64,000 nucleotides of DNA from Pseudomonas sp. NFR16 (GTDB lineage Bacteria > Pseudomonadota > Gammaproteobacteria > Pseudomonadales > Pseudomonadaceae): NCBI RefSeq assembly GCF_900108875.1, contig NZ_FNYJ01000002.1, positions 469,383 through 533,382 on the forward strand, written 5' to 3'. Below, piece after piece: positions 35,257 through 45,122 of this stretch. Numbering within the stretch: position 1 is the stretch's first letter; each line of letters begins with the position of its first letter. The notes beneath the pieces were generated by a model. It did not search any database and was not told the origin of the DNA. It saw only the letters and a list, made by a program, of their open reading frames with translations. A program made the translations under genes and the position numbers.

Positions 35257-37053
35257 CTATTCCAACCTGAGCACTGCAAGGAAAGCTTCTTGTGGAATCT
35301 CCACGTTGCCGACCTGCTTCATGCGTTTCTTACCGGCCTTCTGCTTTTCAAGCAGCTTGCGCTTACGGCTCACGTCGCCACCGTAACATTTGGCCAGTAC
35401 GTTCTTTCTGAGGGCCTTGACGGTTGTACGCGCGATAATCTGGCCACCGATGGCAGCCTGAATAGCCACGTCGAACATCTGACGAGGGATCAGTTCTTTC
35501 ATCTTTTCGGTCAACGCCCGGCCTTTATAGGCCGCGTTGTCACGGTGCACGATCAGCGCGAGCGCATCGACCTTGTCACCGTTGATCAATACATCGAGCT
35601 TGACCAGGTTTGCCGACTGGTAACGATCGAAATGATAGTCCAGCGACGCATAACCGCGACTGGTGGACTTCAAACGGTCAAAGAAGTCCAGCACCACTTC
35701 GTTCATCGGCAGGTCGTAAGTCACTTGAACCTGGGTACCGAGGAACAGCATGTCGTGCTGAATGCCGCGTTTCTCGATGCACAGCGTAATGACGTTGCCC
35801 AGATGCTCTTGAGGCACAAGGATGTTGGCGCGCACGATAGGCTCGCGCATGTCCTCGATCGTCGAGAGATCCGGCAGCTTCGACGGGTTGTCGACGTAAA
35901 TGGTTTCGCCGGTCTTGAGCAACAGCTCGAAAATGACCGTAGGCGCCGTGGTGATCAGGTCAAGGTCGTACTCGCGCTCGAGACGTTCCTGGATGATCTC
36001 CATGTGGAGCATGCCCAGGAAGCCGCAGCGGAAGCCGAAGCCCAGTGCATCGGAGCTTTCAGGCAGGTACTGCAGCGACGAGTCGTTCAGCGTCAGCTTC
36101 TGCAGTGCATCGCGGAAGTCTTCGAAATCGTCGGAGCTGACCGGGAACAGACCGGCATAGACCTGCGGCTGAATGCGTTTGAAACCGGGCAGCACTTCAA
36201 CGTCTGGCGTCGAGCTGAGGGTCAGCGTGTCACCGACCGGCGCACCATGAATGTCCTTGATGCCGGCGATGATGAAGCCCACTTCGCCCGCTTTCAGGTC
36301 AGCGGTCGCGGTGTGCTTGGGGTTGAATACGCCGACGCTGTCCACCAGATGAATCTTGCCGGTGGACTTGACGAGAATCTTGTCGCCCTTCTTGACGCGG
36401 CCATGACGCACGCGCACCAGGGAGACGACGCCCAGATAATTGTCGAACCAGGAGTCGATGATCAGCGCCTGCAAGGGATCTTCGATGTTACCGGTCGGCG
36501 CCGGAATGGTCTGAACCAGACGCTCCAGGACCTCATCCACGCCCATGCCGCTCTTGGCGCTGCAGGCCACGGCGTCGGTGGCGTCGATGCCGATGATTTT
36601 CTCGATTTCTTCCTTCACACGGTCCGGATCGGCCTGCGGAAGGTCCATCTTGTTCAGGACCGGCATGACCTCCAGGCCCTGCTCGATGGCCGTGTAGCAG
36701 TTGGCGACGGACTGCGCTTCGACGCCCTGACCGGCATCAACCACCAGCAGCGCACCTTCGCACGCGGCCAGCGACCGGCTGACTTCATAGGTGAAGTCAA
36801 CGTGGCCGGGCGTATCGATGAAGTTCAGCTGGTAAGTGATGCCGTCCTTCGCCTTGTAATAAAGGGTGACGCTGTGGGCCTTGATCGTGATACCGCGCTC
36901 ACGCTCCAGGTCCATGGAGTCAAGCACCTGCGCTTCCATTTCGCGCTCGGTCAGGCCGCCGCACATTTGAATGAAACGGTCAGCCAGCGTCGACTTGCCA
37001 TGGTCAATGTGGGCGATGATGGAGAAATTGCGGATATGACTCAAATCACTCAC
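35257..37053 (-). CDS. lepA: Elongation factor 4 (back-translocating GTPase LepA)
   Basis: 598 residues, GTG start. GTPase motifs [21 protein letters not shown] and NKMDLP, and the family C-terminal basic domain ending QAFL-like ([16 protein letters not shown]). It acts on ribosomes during initiation and under ionic or cold stress. The length is exact for the family. It begins the lepA-lepB-rnc block, 171 bp after the mucD stop across an intrinsic terminator. Confidence 0.96.
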   Translation of the reverse strand: MSDLSHIRNFSIIAHIDHGKSTLADRFIQMCGGLTEREMEAQVLDSMDLERERGITIKAHSVTLYYKAKDGITYQLNFIDTPGHVDFTYEVSRSLAACEGALLVVDAGQGVEAQSVANCYTAIEQGLEVMPVLNKMDLPQADPDRVKEEIEKIIGIDATDAVACSAKSGMGVDEVLERLVQTIPAPTGNIEDPLQALIIDSWFDNYLGVVSLVRVRHGRVKKGDKILVKSTGKIHLVDSVGVFNPKHTATADLKAGEVGFIIAGIKDIHGAPVGDTLTLSSTPDVEVLPGFKRIQPQVYAGLFPVSSDDFEDFRDALQKLTLNDSSLQYLPESSDALGFGFRCGFLGMLHMEIIQERLEREYDLDLITTAPTVIFELLLKTGETIYVDNPSKLPDLSTIEDMREPIVRANILVPQEHLGNVITLCIEKRGIQHDMLFLGTQVQVTYDLPMNEVVLDFFDRLKSTSRGYASLDYHFDRYQSANLVKLDVLINGDKVDALALIVHRDNAAYKGRALTEKMKELIPRQMFDVAIQAAIGGQIIARTTVKALRKNVLAKCYGGDVSRKRKLLEKQKAGKKRMKQVGNVEIPQEAFLAVLRLE

Positions 37054-37181
37054 GGATCAACACTCGAAAAAGGTTGCAGGCAGACTGCCCGCCGAAAAAT
37101 AGCCGGGAATTGTACCTGAAGGAAGCCTGAGGCGTCACGTTCACACGCGAAGCCGGACGGCCACAAGCCCTCCGCGCACAA

Positions 37182-37210
37182 AAAAAGGAGCGGTCTGACC
37201 GCTCCTTTTT
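37182..37210 (-). terminator. Intrinsic terminator of mucD
   Basis: On the minus strand, arms AAAAAGGAGCGGT and ACCGCTCCTTTTT with a three-base loop are followed by further T residues, 14 bp after the mucD stop. It ends the algU-muc transcript before lepA. Confidence 0.9.
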
Positions 37211-37223
37211 CTATTTCCGACGC

Positions 37224-38660
37224 TTATTCGGCCAGTTTGAACGTGATGAACGTCGCACGTCCCTGACGCAGGACCCGCATCGACACCGAACGGTTCTTCG
37301 GCAGGCCTTTGGCAACCTCGGTAAACTGCCGGGCCGAGGTGATCGCCTGATTGTTAAGATGCGTGATCACGTCACCGGTCTGCAGACCGATCAGCGAAGC
37401 CGGACCGTCCTGCACGTCCTTTATGACGACGCCGCCTTTGAGGTCGAGCGACTTCAACTGCTCGGCGGTCAGATCCGTTACCGAGACGCCCAGCCGATTG
37501 CTGTTGCGCTCGACGCCGGCATCGGCTGCGCCCATCTCTTCGCCTTCCGCCGGCAATGCACCCACGGTCACCGTGAGCTTCTGACGCTTGCCGTCGCGAA
37601 TCACTTCCAGCTCGGCTTTGCTGCCGTCTTTCAGGTTGCCGATCAAGTGCGGCAGATCAGCGGACATGATGATCGGCGTGCCATTGGCACTGAGGATCAC
37701 ATCACCCACTTGCAGACCGCCCTTCGCTGCCGGACCGTCCTCGAGAACCTGCGCGACCAGCGCCCCGGCAGGCTTGTCCAGACCGAACGACTCAGCCAGA
37801 TCCTTGTTCACTTCCTGGATGACCACACCGAGCCAGCCGCGGTTGACCTTGCCATTAGCCTTGAGCTGGTTGGCCACGTCCATGGCCACGTCGATCGGGA
37901 TCGCGAACGACAGCCCCATGAAACCACCGGAACGGGTGAAGATCTGCGAGTTGATGCCCACGACTTCACCCGCCATGTTGAACAGCGGACCACCGGAGTT
38001 GCCCGGGTTGATCGCCACGTCGGTCTGGATGAACGGCACATAAGTGTCATTCGGCAGGCTGCGGCCCTTGGCGCTGACGATGCCTTTGGTCACCGAATGG
38101 TCAAAGCCGAATGGCGAGCCAATGGCCAGTACCCACTCACCCACCTTCAGCTTGTCTGAATTACCCAGCTTCACAGTGGGAAGGTCTTTACCATCGATCT
38201 TGAGAACCGCGACGTCGGTGCGCGGATCGGTGCCGATCAGCTTGGCCTTCATCTCGCTGCGATCGGAGAGGCGCACGAGAATTTCATCAGCGCCATCGAT
38301 CACATGGTTATTGGTGAGGATGAAACCGTCTGCGGAGATGATGAAACCGGAACCCAGCGATTGCGCTTCACGCTGACGGTCGCCTTTACCGGCTCCCGGC
38401 GGACGCGAACCTGGCGGCATGCTCCGCTCCAGAAATTCGCGAAGCATCGGCGGCAGCCCTTCAAGGTCGGGCGCCTGCCCCTGCGCTACCGAGCGATCCG
38501 GCAGCTTCTGGCGGGTACTGATGTTGACGACGGCAGGTGAGGCCTGCTCCACCAGAGAGGTGAAGTCTGGCAACGCTTCTGCCTGCGCGGTTAGGACCTG
38601 ACCAAGCATGACCACTGCGGCCATCCAGGACAGATAGGATTTCAAACGTGGTATCGACAT
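37224..38660 (-). CDS. mucD: Periplasmic serine endoprotease MucD (DegP/DegQ family)
   Basis: 478 residues from the ATG that follows GGGAG. Signal peptide to about residue 28 (AQAEA). Trypsin-like triad H119 (TNNHVID), D149 (TDVAVLKI) and S222 (NPGNSGGPL), then two PDZ domains (about 265-360 and 390-478). MucD degrades misfolded periplasmic proteins and dampens AlgU activation and alginate synthesis. It is separated from mucB by 310 bp where other pseudomonads carry mucC. Confidence 0.95.
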   Translation of the reverse strand: MSIPRLKSYLSWMAAVVMLGQVLTAQAEALPDFTSLVEQASPAVVNISTRQKLPDRSVAQGQAPDLEGLPPMLREFLERSMPPGSRPPGAGKGDRQREAQSLGSGFIISADGFILTNNHVIDGADEILVRLSDRSEMKAKLIGTDPRTDVAVLKIDGKDLPTVKLGNSDKLKVGEWVLAIGSPFGFDHSVTKGIVSAKGRSLPNDTYVPFIQTDVAINPGNSGGPLFNMAGEVVGINSQIFTRSGGFMGLSFAIPIDVAMDVANQLKANGKVNRGWLGVVIQEVNKDLAESFGLDKPAGALVAQVLEDGPAAKGGLQVGDVILSANGTPIIMSADLPHLIGNLKDGSKAELEVIRDGKRQKLTVTVGALPAEGEEMGAADAGVERNSNRLGVSVTDLTAEQLKSLDLKGGVVIKDVQDGPASLIGLQTGDVITHLNNQAITSARQFTEVAKGLPKNRSVSMRVLRQGRATFITFKLAE

Positions 38661-38970
38661 ACGGCTCCCGTTCACAACGAGCATGGTTAAGCGGTACGAA
38701 CCAATCGGTTCGAGGAGCATCTACGCGCTGCGATCATCCGCAGCGCATTCTCAACGCCTGTTTCAGCACTCAGCCGATTCACTGGGGCTGAAACGACAAA
38801 GGCCAGAGCTGCGAAGCTGTGACCTATAGAAAAAAAAGAGTGGGTTTGCAACCTGCAAAGCTCACCAAACATTTCAGTGTCTCGTCCAAAGCCCGAAATT
38901 GCCGGGCCGGCAGCCTGAAACGCCCAATATGAAACCTTTTTCACACTGGGCATTCACCGGTATTGTCAGG
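38661..38970. other. Gap between mucB and mucD, position of mucC in P. aeruginosa
   Basis: 310 bp with no recognisable mucC. The open frames present have no RseC/MucC-type features. The region probably holds a separate mucD promoter, but I cannot place one with confidence. Confidence 0.6.
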
Positions 38971-39936
38971 TTACTTCTTGCTCGTGGCAGCGGGCTCGTT
39001 ACGCATGGACAACGCAATTCGCTCTGCCGTCCCGATCGGTATTTCGCCGACCACTGTCACCATCGCATCGCCCTTGGGCGTGGTCAGACGGCGAGAAACG
39101 GCAACGGTCGGGCCTAACTGAGTGCGGATATCCGTCACCGCAGCGCCACTAACCGGCTCGATAAACACCGAGAACCGCGCCAGCCCGTCGTCGTACATCA
39201 GGCTGGTGACAAGATTTTTGGACTGCGGATCTTTGCGAGCGGCAGCACTGCTGAGCGCAAATCCTGGCGGAAGCCAGTCAGATCGCCACGCTACCTGAGT
39301 CTTCTGCGCGTCAGCGGCCTTGGCCTTCACCGCATCCACCGGCTTGCAGTCACCGCTTGGCTGCAGCGCCTGGTCGTTCGGCAGTTCTTTGGTGTCCAGC
39401 TCAGTGAACTGGAAGCGCTCGAGCAACTGGCCCTTTTCGCTCAACAGCAGCGATTTGAGCGGCAGGCCGGTTTCATTGTCCAGGTGGAGCTCGATTCCGT
39501 AGCGATGCTGGTCACGAGGCGTCAATGTCACGACAACAGCTGGACGGCCCGCTACACGCGAATTTCCCGCCACTTTCATGTCGTACCACGAAGACAGCTT
39601 CGCGGCATCGAATGCGTGGGCAGGAGAATCGGGGATATTGGAAACGCCCGCCTCAAGGGTACCGCTTACGCATTGGGTCACCCCGTCGACGCGCAGTACT
39701 TCCTGTGCGGAACCATCAAGCTGGAGAAGGTGCTCACGAACCTTGCCGTCGACAACGCGGTGCCAGATTCGGTGAGTGGAAAAGCTTCCATTACGCTCGT
39801 AAACGAAGGTGCCTTGAAAGCTTTGCTGCTGTTCTGCCTGCGCAAGACGCTTGAGCTGGTCTTGCGCATCATCGGCATGAACTGGAAGGACCAGCCATCC
39901 ACCAAGCAGAAGCGGCACTAGAGGGATGGCGCGCAT
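38971..39936 (-). CDS. mucB: Sigma factor regulatory protein MucB (RseB)
   Basis: 321 residues. Signal peptide to about residue 21 (LPVHA). The lipid-binding-like N-terminal domain (SFQGTFVYERNGSFSTHRIWH) and the smaller C-terminal domain (WLPPGFALSSAAARK...LMYDDGLARFSVFIEPV) are those of RseB. In the periplasm it covers MucA and prevents its proteolysis until lipopolysaccharide or lipoprotein signals arrive. GGAG precedes the ATG, eight bases downstream of the mucA stop. Confidence 0.95.
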   Translation of the reverse strand: MRAIPLVPLLLGGWLVLPVHADDAQDQLKRLAQAEQQQSFQGTFVYERNGSFSTHRIWHRVVDGKVREHLLQLDGSAQEVLRVDGVTQCVSGTLEAGVSNIPDSPAHAFDAAKLSSWYDMKVAGNSRVAGRPAVVVTLTPRDQHRYGIELHLDNETGLPLKSLLLSEKGQLLERFQFTELDTKELPNDQALQPSGDCKPVDAVKAKAADAQKTQVAWRSDWLPPGFALSSAAARKDPQSKNLVTSLMYDDGLARFSVFIEPVSGAAVTDIRTQLGPTVAVSRRLTTPKGDAMVTVVGEIPIGTAERIALSMRNEPAATSKK

Positions 39937-39944
39937 GATCCTCC

Positions 39945-40535
39945 TTAACGGTTTTCCAGGCTGGCGGCGCGCGCGTATGGCAGAGCGCTTTCAGTGCCTT
40001 TCAACGCAGCTTGCTGAGCGTGCTGACGCAAGTAACCCGGCAGACGCTGATCATGCCAGCCAGCCTGATTCTGCAACACACCGCTGGCCATCGGGCCGGG
40101 TGCTTGCTCGCCTTCGGTGTAGCCGGCCAGTACTGCAGGGCCTTTCACCTGAGGCATAGCGATGTTGGCAGGCTGAGCCGATTGCTGGGCCAACTGAGCG
40201 CCAGCGATCTCATCCTGATTGTACAGACGGACACCTGCCAGGACAGCCACGGTGACGGAAGCAGCCACTGCCAGACGACCCAAGGTACGCCACGGGCCGC
40301 GGCCGGCCTTCAGCGGGCTGACTTCATCGGCGATCGAGGCAGCGACGGCCGCCGAGATGTCCAGATGGGGCATCAGTAGTTCTTTATGCATTGCTGCGCG
40401 AGCAATCTGATAACGCGACCATGTGGCACGTGTATCCGCATCGTCGATTGCATTGAGCACCCGACGTAATTCCAATTCGTCCGCTTCGTTATCCATCACC
40501 GCGGACAGCGATTCCTGCAGGGCTTCACGACTCAT
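39945..40535 (-). CDS. mucA: Anti-sigma factor MucA (RseA family)
   Basis: 196 residues from the ATG that follows GAGG. The cytoplasmic sigma-binding domain covers 1-80 (LQESLSAVMDNEADELELRRVL), one transmembrane helix about 84-104, and a periplasmic tail ends in ...ARAASLENR. It holds AlgU inactive at the membrane and is cut by regulated proteolysis under envelope stress. The frame is intact, so no mucoid-type truncation is present. Confidence 0.95.
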   Translation of the reverse strand: MSREALQESLSAVMDNEADELELRRVLNAIDDADTRATWSRYQIARAAMHKELLMPHLDISAAVAASIADEVSPLKAGRGPWRTLGRLAVAASVTVAVLAGVRLYNQDEIAGAQLAQQSAQPANIAMPQVKGPAVLAGYTEGEQAPGPMASGVLQNQAGWHDQRLPGYLRQHAQQAALKGTESALPYARAASLENR

Positions 40536-40568
40536 GGCGGTTCCTCTCATATGGCTATCGCCGCTGTC

Positions 40569-41150
40569 TCAGGTTTCCTGCAACAAAGGCTGCAGGGCTT
40601 TATCAATGGCTTCCCGAGCGCGGAAAATGCGAGAGCGCACGGTACCAACCGGGCATTGCATGACGCTGGCAATGTCCTCATAACTCAGACCGTCGAACTC
40701 ACGCAAAGTTAGAGCTGTACGCAAATCTTCTGGCAGTAACTGGATGGTCCGATGGACGGTGCCTTCGATCTCATCCCTTAACAATGCACGCTCCGGCGAC
40801 TCGATGTCCTTGAGGCCATGATCGCCGTCGTAGAACTCCGCGTCTTCAGATCTGACATCGCTGTCCGGCGGTCGCCGACCTCGCGACACCAGATAGTTTT
40901 TCGCCGTGTTAATGGCGATGCGGTACAGCCACGTATAAAACGCACTGTCGCCGCGGAAGTTCCCAAGCGCACGGTAAGCCTTGATAAAAGCCTCTTGCGC
41001 AACGTCCTGGGCTTCATGGGTGTCGTGGACGAAGCGCACGATCAACCCAAGAATCTTGTGCTGATATTTCACCACTAGCAGATCAAAGGCTCGCTTGTCG
41101 CCGCGCTGTACGCGTTCGACCAGTTGCTGATCCTCTTCCTGGGTTAGCAT
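40569..41150 (-). CDS. algU: RNA polymerase extracytoplasmic sigma factor AlgU (RpoE/sigma-22)
   Basis: 193 residues, the P. aeruginosa length, from the second ATG (MLTQEEDQQLVERV) with GGAG upstream. Region 2 includes LIVRFVHDTHEAQDVAQEAFIKAYR; region 4 is LPEDLRTALTLREFDGLSYEDIA with its helix-turn-helix. It drives the envelope-stress regulon and alginate genes. Two upstream sequences resemble AlgU's own promoter (GAACTT-N16/17-TCtat or TCAAT), consistent with autoregulation. First gene of algU-mucA-mucB-mucD. Confidence 0.96.
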   Translation of the reverse strand: MLTQEEDQQLVERVQRGDKRAFDLLVVKYQHKILGLIVRFVHDTHEAQDVAQEAFIKAYRALGNFRGDSAFYTWLYRIAINTAKNYLVSRGRRPPDSDVRSEDAEFYDGDHGLKDIESPERALLRDEIEGTVHRTIQLLPEDLRTALTLREFDGLSYEDIASVMQCPVGTVRSRIFRAREAIDKALQPLLQET

Positions 41151-41209
41151 GAACACTCCTCATAGAGCTTAAAGGAGCATTGCATCGGCTCTTTCGCAGG
41201 CTTGCAAAC

Positions 41210-41236
41210 ATAGACTCGGGCTTTTAGCAAAAGTTC
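41210..41236 (-). promoter_or_regulatory. Proximal AlgU-type promoter of algU
   Basis: On the minus strand GAACTT (41236-41231), 16 bp, then TCTAT (41214-41210), against the AlgU consensus GAACTT-N16/17-TCTGA. About 60 bp before the algU start. Confidence 0.6.
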
Positions 41237-41400
41237 TCCCCCCTTCAAGCAAGTTTCCGGCGAGCGTCGGTAGCCCGCACGAAAAACGCAGCTCGAACCA
41301 GGTCGGCTGCGTGAATAATCTTGTCGTCGAAAGCGCTTGCGCCGGTCCGTAAAACGGCCATTGCAGAACGCCGACGCTGTCCCTTTATCGGCAACCCTCT

Positions 41401-41428
41401 ATTGAACGTGGTGCTTTATGAAAAGTTC
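41401..41428 (-). promoter_or_regulatory. Distal AlgU-type promoter of algU
   Basis: On the minus strand GAACTT (41428-41423), 17 bp, then TCAAT (41405-41401), resembling the RpoE/AlgU consensus (TCAAA/TCTGA). Weaker than the proximal candidate. Confidence 0.4.
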
Positions 41429-41647
41429 CCACATTTCGCATTAGGGCGTAAGACACGCATCTGCCCGTATGTAGGATCCATTCCCGCCCAGAAACCCGGT
41501 GCCGGGATCGACTGCCAAACGGTATGCACGATGTCGCGGAGTGGCGCACAATTCGCCTCCGCCGTGATTCACAATTGCCATAAATCGCGGCCATTGTGCC
41601 GTTCCCACCCTTCATATACTAGTGGCCATCAGAAGCCGGAATAAAAC

Positions 41648-43264
41648 ATGAGTCAGCATTTTCAGCACGACGTATTGGTGATCGGCTCCGGGGCCGCGGG
41701 CTTGAGTCTGGCGTTGACCTTGCCCGCACACCTGCGCATCGCCGTAATGAGCAAGGGCGACCTGGCCAACGGCTCTACGTTCTGGGCTCAGGGCGGCGTT
41801 GCGGCCGTTCTGGACAATGCCGATACGGTCCAGTCCCACGTCGAAGACACCCTGAATGCGGGTGGCGGATTATGCAATGAACAGGCTGTGCGCTTTACCG
41901 TGCAGCACAGCCGCGAAGCCATTCAGTGGCTCATTGACCTGGGCGTGCCGTTTACCCGGGATGATCAGTCCTCGGTGGAAGATGGCGGCTTCGAGTTTCA
42001 TCTGACCCGCGAAGGCGGCCACAGTCATCGTCGTATCATCCATGCCGCCGATGCGACGGGAGCGGCCATCTTCCGCACGCTGCTCGCTCAAGCCAAGGCG
42101 CGTCCGAACATCGAGCTGCTGGAACAACGCGTCGCCGTTGACCTCATCACCGAGCGGCGGCTGGGACTGGAGGGTAAGCGCTGCCTGGGCGCCTACGTGC
42201 TGGATCGTGCCACAGGCGAGGTGGACACGCATGGCGCCCGGTTCACCGTTCTGGCTTGCGGGGGCGCAGCGAAGGTCTACCTTTACACCAGTAACCCGGA
42301 CGGTGCCTGCGGTGACGGCATTGCCATGGCGTGGCGCTCGGGGTGTCGAGTCGGCAATCTGGAATTCAATCAGTTTCACCCCACCTGCCTTTATCACCCG
42401 CAAGCCAAGAGCTTCCTTATTACCGAGGCGCTGCGCGGCGAAGGCGCGTACTTGAAGCTGCCTGACGGCGAACGCTTCATGCAGCGTTTCGATCCTCGGG
42501 CCGAACTGGCGCCGCGAGACATCGTTGCCCGGGCCATTGACCACGAGATGAAGCGTCTGGGAGCGGACTGCGTCTATCTGGACATCAGCCACAAGCCCGA
42601 AGCGTTCATCAAGAGCCACTTCCCGACCGTTTATGAACGCTGTCTGGAGTTCAATATCGACATCACTCGCCAGCCCATTCCAGTGGTGCCGGCTGCCCAC
42701 TACACCTGCGGCGGCGTGATGGTGAACGAGCAAGGGCGAACGGATGTTCCGGGGCTGTACGCGATCGGCGAAACGAGCTTCACGGGGCTGCATGGCGCCA
42801 ATCGCATGGCCAGCAATTCACTGTTGGAGTGCTTTGTGTACGCACGCTCGGCAGCCAACGACATCGTCGGACAATTGACCGAGGTCAGTCAGCCTCAGGA
42901 CTTGCCAGCGTGGGACTCGAGCCAGGTGACGGATTCGGACGAAGACGTAATCATCGCGCATAACTGGGATGAATTACGGCGTTTCATGTGGGACTACGTC
43001 GGCATCGTACGCACCAGCAAGCGCTTGCAGCGCGCGCAACACAGGGTCCGGCTGTTGCTGGACGAGATCGACGAGTTCTACAGCAATTACAAAGTCAGCC
43101 GTGATTTGATCGAGCTGCGCAACCTGGCCCAGGTCGCGGAGTTGATGATCGCCTCGGCCATGGCGCGCAAGGAAAGCCGAGGGCTGCATTACACGCTGGA
43201 CTATCCGGATATGTTGCCGGAGGCGCTCGACACTATTCTGGTGCCGCCCACCTTCGTCGACTGA
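41648..43264 (+). CDS. nadB: L-aspartate oxidase
   Basis: A 538-residue FAD enzyme that oxidises aspartate to iminoaspartate, the first step of de novo NAD synthesis. FAD loop [13 protein letters not shown]; active-site region [31 protein letters not shown] and the [10 protein letters not shown] segment are as in succinate dehydrogenase relatives. The length matches the family. It is divergent from algU, and its 3' end overlaps the convergent ygfX gene by 32 bases. Confidence 0.96.
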   Translation: MSQHFQHDVLVIGSGAAGLSLALTLPAHLRIAVMSKGDLANGSTFWAQGGVAAVLDNADTVQSHVEDTLNAGGGLCNEQAVRFTVQHSREAIQWLIDLGVPFTRDDQSSVEDGGFEFHLTREGGHSHRRIIHAADATGAAIFRTLLAQAKARPNIELLEQRVAVDLITERRLGLEGKRCLGAYVLDRATGEVDTHGARFTVLACGGAAKVYLYTSNPDGACGDGIAMAWRSGCRVGNLEFNQFHPTCLYHPQAKSFLITEALRGEGAYLKLPDGERFMQRFDPRAELAPRDIVARAIDHEMKRLGADCVYLDISHKPEAFIKSHFPTVYERCLEFNIDITRQPIPVVPAAHYTCGGVMVNEQGRTDVPGLYAIGETSFTGLHGANRMASNSLLECFVYARSAANDIVGQLTEVSQPQDLPAWDSSQVTDSDEDVIIAHNWDELRRFMWDYVGIVRTSKRLQRAQHRVRLLLDEIDEFYSNYKVSRDLIELRNLAQVAELMIASAMARKESRGLHYTLDYPDMLPEALDTILVPPTFVD

Positions 43265-43700
43265 ACTTCAAGCGCAGACGCAAGCGTCGGTGGCGGTCCG
43301 GCGCCATTGCGTCGGCAGGAATGCAAAGACTGCGAACCCGCAACTGTCGCAACCAGGAGCCAGAGCGCAGTCGGAATCGCAAGATGACCAGCTGCGGCAG
43401 CGCAACGCTGTCCGGACGAAGCTGCGCAGGCTCCCACCCGCCCTCCTCGCTCCAGAGATGCCAGCCCGTGCTGTCGCGGCGCAGGCCCGTGAACATCCGC
43501 GCGCTGTGCTTCGCGGTCAATCCCCGCAGGGTGCACGCGCCGTGCAGCAGGCACAGCAACGCGCCGACCGATCCGGCCCAAAGGGGAATATTCAGTTGAG
43601 AGAGTGACACGAGCGCCAGGGCCTGCGCGCCGAGGTACGCCGTCAGCAATGCCCGAGAGGCCTGCCAACGGCATTCGAATCGATCACTTCGGCTGGACAC
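43233..43700 (-). CDS. ygfX: YgfX family membrane protein (CptA-like)
   Basis: 155 residues with two closely spaced hydrophobic helices ([20 protein letters not shown] and [19 protein letters not shown]) and an Arg-rich C-terminal cytoplasmic half. This matches YgfX, called CptA in E. coli, where it was described as the toxin partner of SdhE/YgfY that affects MreB and FtsZ; that role is debated. It overlaps sdhE by 17 bases and nadB by 32 bases at the other end. Confidence 0.85.
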   Translation of the reverse strand: MSSRSDRFECRWQASRALLTAYLGAQALALVSLSQLNIPLWAGSVGALLCLLHGACTLRGLTAKHSARMFTGLRRDSTGWHLWSEEGGWEPAQLRPDSVALPQLVILRFRLRSGSWLRQLRVRSLCIPADAMAPDRHRRLRLRLKFSRRRWAAPE

Positions 43701-43938
43701 GGTCCAGAATCATGCGGACCATGCGCTGCAGCTCCGGATCTTCCGATTCGCCGCGCTGCATGAACCAGCCGAACATGTCCTGATCTTCACAGGTCAGCAG
43801 GCGACGGTAGAGTTCGCGATCGACATCATTGAGCGATGGATAGACTTCTCTGACAAACGGCACCAGCAGCACATCCAGCTCGAGCATGCCGCGGCGGCTG
43901 TGCCAAAAGAGGCGATTGAGTTCAACATCTTCGACCAT
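43684..43938 (-). CDS. sdhE: Succinate dehydrogenase FAD-assembly factor SdhE
   Basis: 84 residues from the ATG preceded by GGAG; the longer upstream frame is not conserved. The motif [22 protein letters not shown] contains the RGxxE flavinylation signature. It promotes covalent FAD attachment to SdhA/FrdA. It is paired with ygfX as in E. coli. It is divergent from ygfZ at 44082. Confidence 0.95.
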   Translation of the reverse strand: MVEDVELNRLFWHSRRGMLELDVLLVPFVREVYPSLNDVDRELYRRLLTCEDQDMFGWFMQRGESEDPELQRMVRMILDRVQPK

Positions 43939-44081
43939 GGGGCGCTCCTCGAATTTGCCGGCGAGTATACAGGGGCAGCGTCGCGGGGCGTACCCGCACT
44001 TAGTCGCAGCTTTTTGCATATACCCATAAACGAATCACGGCACTATGATGGTGCCCCAGACTTTTACCCCTGCGATGACTC

Positions 44082-45023
44082 ATGGCCGATTCAGCTTTTT
44101 TCTGCCCCTTGTCCCATGAAGGTGTGCTTGCCGTTCGCGGCGTGGACGCCAGCAAATTCCTGCAAGGCCAACTGACCTGCAACATGGATTACCTGAGCGA
44201 GGCGAAGGCCACGTTGGGCGCGCGTTGCACGCAGAAAGGCCGCATGCAGTCCAGCTTCCGCATTTTGTTTGAAGGCGACGGCGTTGTGCTCGCGATGGCC
44301 AGCGAACTGGTCGAACCACAGCTGCTGGATCTGAAGAAATACGCCGTGTTTTCCAAGTCGAAACTGACTGACGAAAGTGCATCCTGGGTGCGTTTTGGCC
44401 TGGACGGCGGCGACGGCGCACTGATGAGCCTCGGGCTCGACTTGCCCCAGGACACCGATTCGGTCGTGCGCGCGAACGATCTGATCGCCATTCGCGTCTC
44501 GCCTTCGCGCAGTGAATTGTGGGCAAAAGCCGATCACGCCGATGAGCTGCACAATCGTCTCGCCGCGCAATTGACGCAAGGCACACTGAACGACTGGCTG
44601 CTCGGCCAGATCCGCGCCGGAATCGGTCAGGTGTTCGGGCAAACCCGCGAAGAGTTCATCCCGCAGATGATCAACCTGCAAGCGGTGGGCGGCGTGAGCT
44701 TCCGAAAAGGCTGCTACACGGGGCAGGAGATCGTTGCGCGGATGCAGTATCTGGGCAAACTCAAGCGCCGCCTGTATCGCCTGTCGCTGTCTGGCGAAGA
44801 CGTACCAGCGCCGGGTGTCGAATTGTTTTCGCCGGTGCATGCAAGTTCGGTGGGCAACGTCGTCGTGGCTGCGCGCGCCTCTGCAGGCATTGAGTTGCTG
44901 GCGGTGTTGCAGGCTGATGCGGTGGAAAATGGCGATATCCGCCTGGGCTCGTCCGATGGCGCCGCATTGCAATTGGGCGAATTGCCATACACTCTCGACG
45001 CCAAGCTTGAAACACAGCGTTGA
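44082..45023 (+). CDS. ygfZ: tRNA-modifying protein YgfZ (folate-dependent Fe-S assembly factor)
   Basis: 313 residues of the aminomethyltransferase-like fold. The family signature KGCYTGQEIVARMQYLGKLK holds the conserved cysteine. YgfZ uses tetrahydrofolate in maintenance of certain Fe-S enzymes such as MiaB. N-terminus ALFCPLSHEG-like (AFFCPLSHEGVLAVRGVDASKFLQGQ cut short here) is typical. It is divergent from sdhE and 99 bp ahead of the HDOD gene. Confidence 0.93.
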   Translation: MADSAFFCPLSHEGVLAVRGVDASKFLQGQLTCNMDYLSEAKATLGARCTQKGRMQSSFRILFEGDGVVLAMASELVEPQLLDLKKYAVFSKSKLTDESASWVRFGLDGGDGALMSLGLDLPQDTDSVVRANDLIAIRVSPSRSELWAKADHADELHNRLAAQLTQGTLNDWLLGQIRAGIGQVFGQTREEFIPQMINLQAVGGVSFRKGCYTGQEIVARMQYLGKLKRRLYRLSLSGEDVPAPGVELFSPVHASSVGNVVVAARASAGIELLAVLQADAVENGDIRLGSSDGAALQLGELPYTLDAKLETQR

Positions 45024-45122
45024 ACCTTGATACAGACACCGTTCAGCTGTCAGCGTAGTCGCCCGCGCCTGGGCCATCGGATGGCCAGGCGCTGGCCGGA
45101 AGGCAATATCCAGAGACCCGAT

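Larger units (their letters stand above)
41151..41647. other. Divergent control region algU/nadB
   Basis: 497 bp containing two AlgU-type promoters on the minus strand and a hairpin with 7-bp arms ACGCAGC/GCTGCGT (41286-41312). No small gene is supported. The hairpin could belong to the long algU leader RNA. Confidence 0.5.

Noticed and set aside
35290..37119. A 609-codon open frame antisense to lepA
   Set aside because: lepA is certain; the shadow lacks any domain.
38687..38953. An 88-codon minus-strand frame in the mucB-mucD gap, considered as mucC
   Set aside because: No RseC/MucC features, no hydrophobic helices of the right pattern and no good ribosome-binding site.
45027..45122. N-terminal extension of the HDOD protein from a TTG
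   Set aside because: The 32 extra residues are Arg-rich and unlike the family; the ATG at 45123 fits better.
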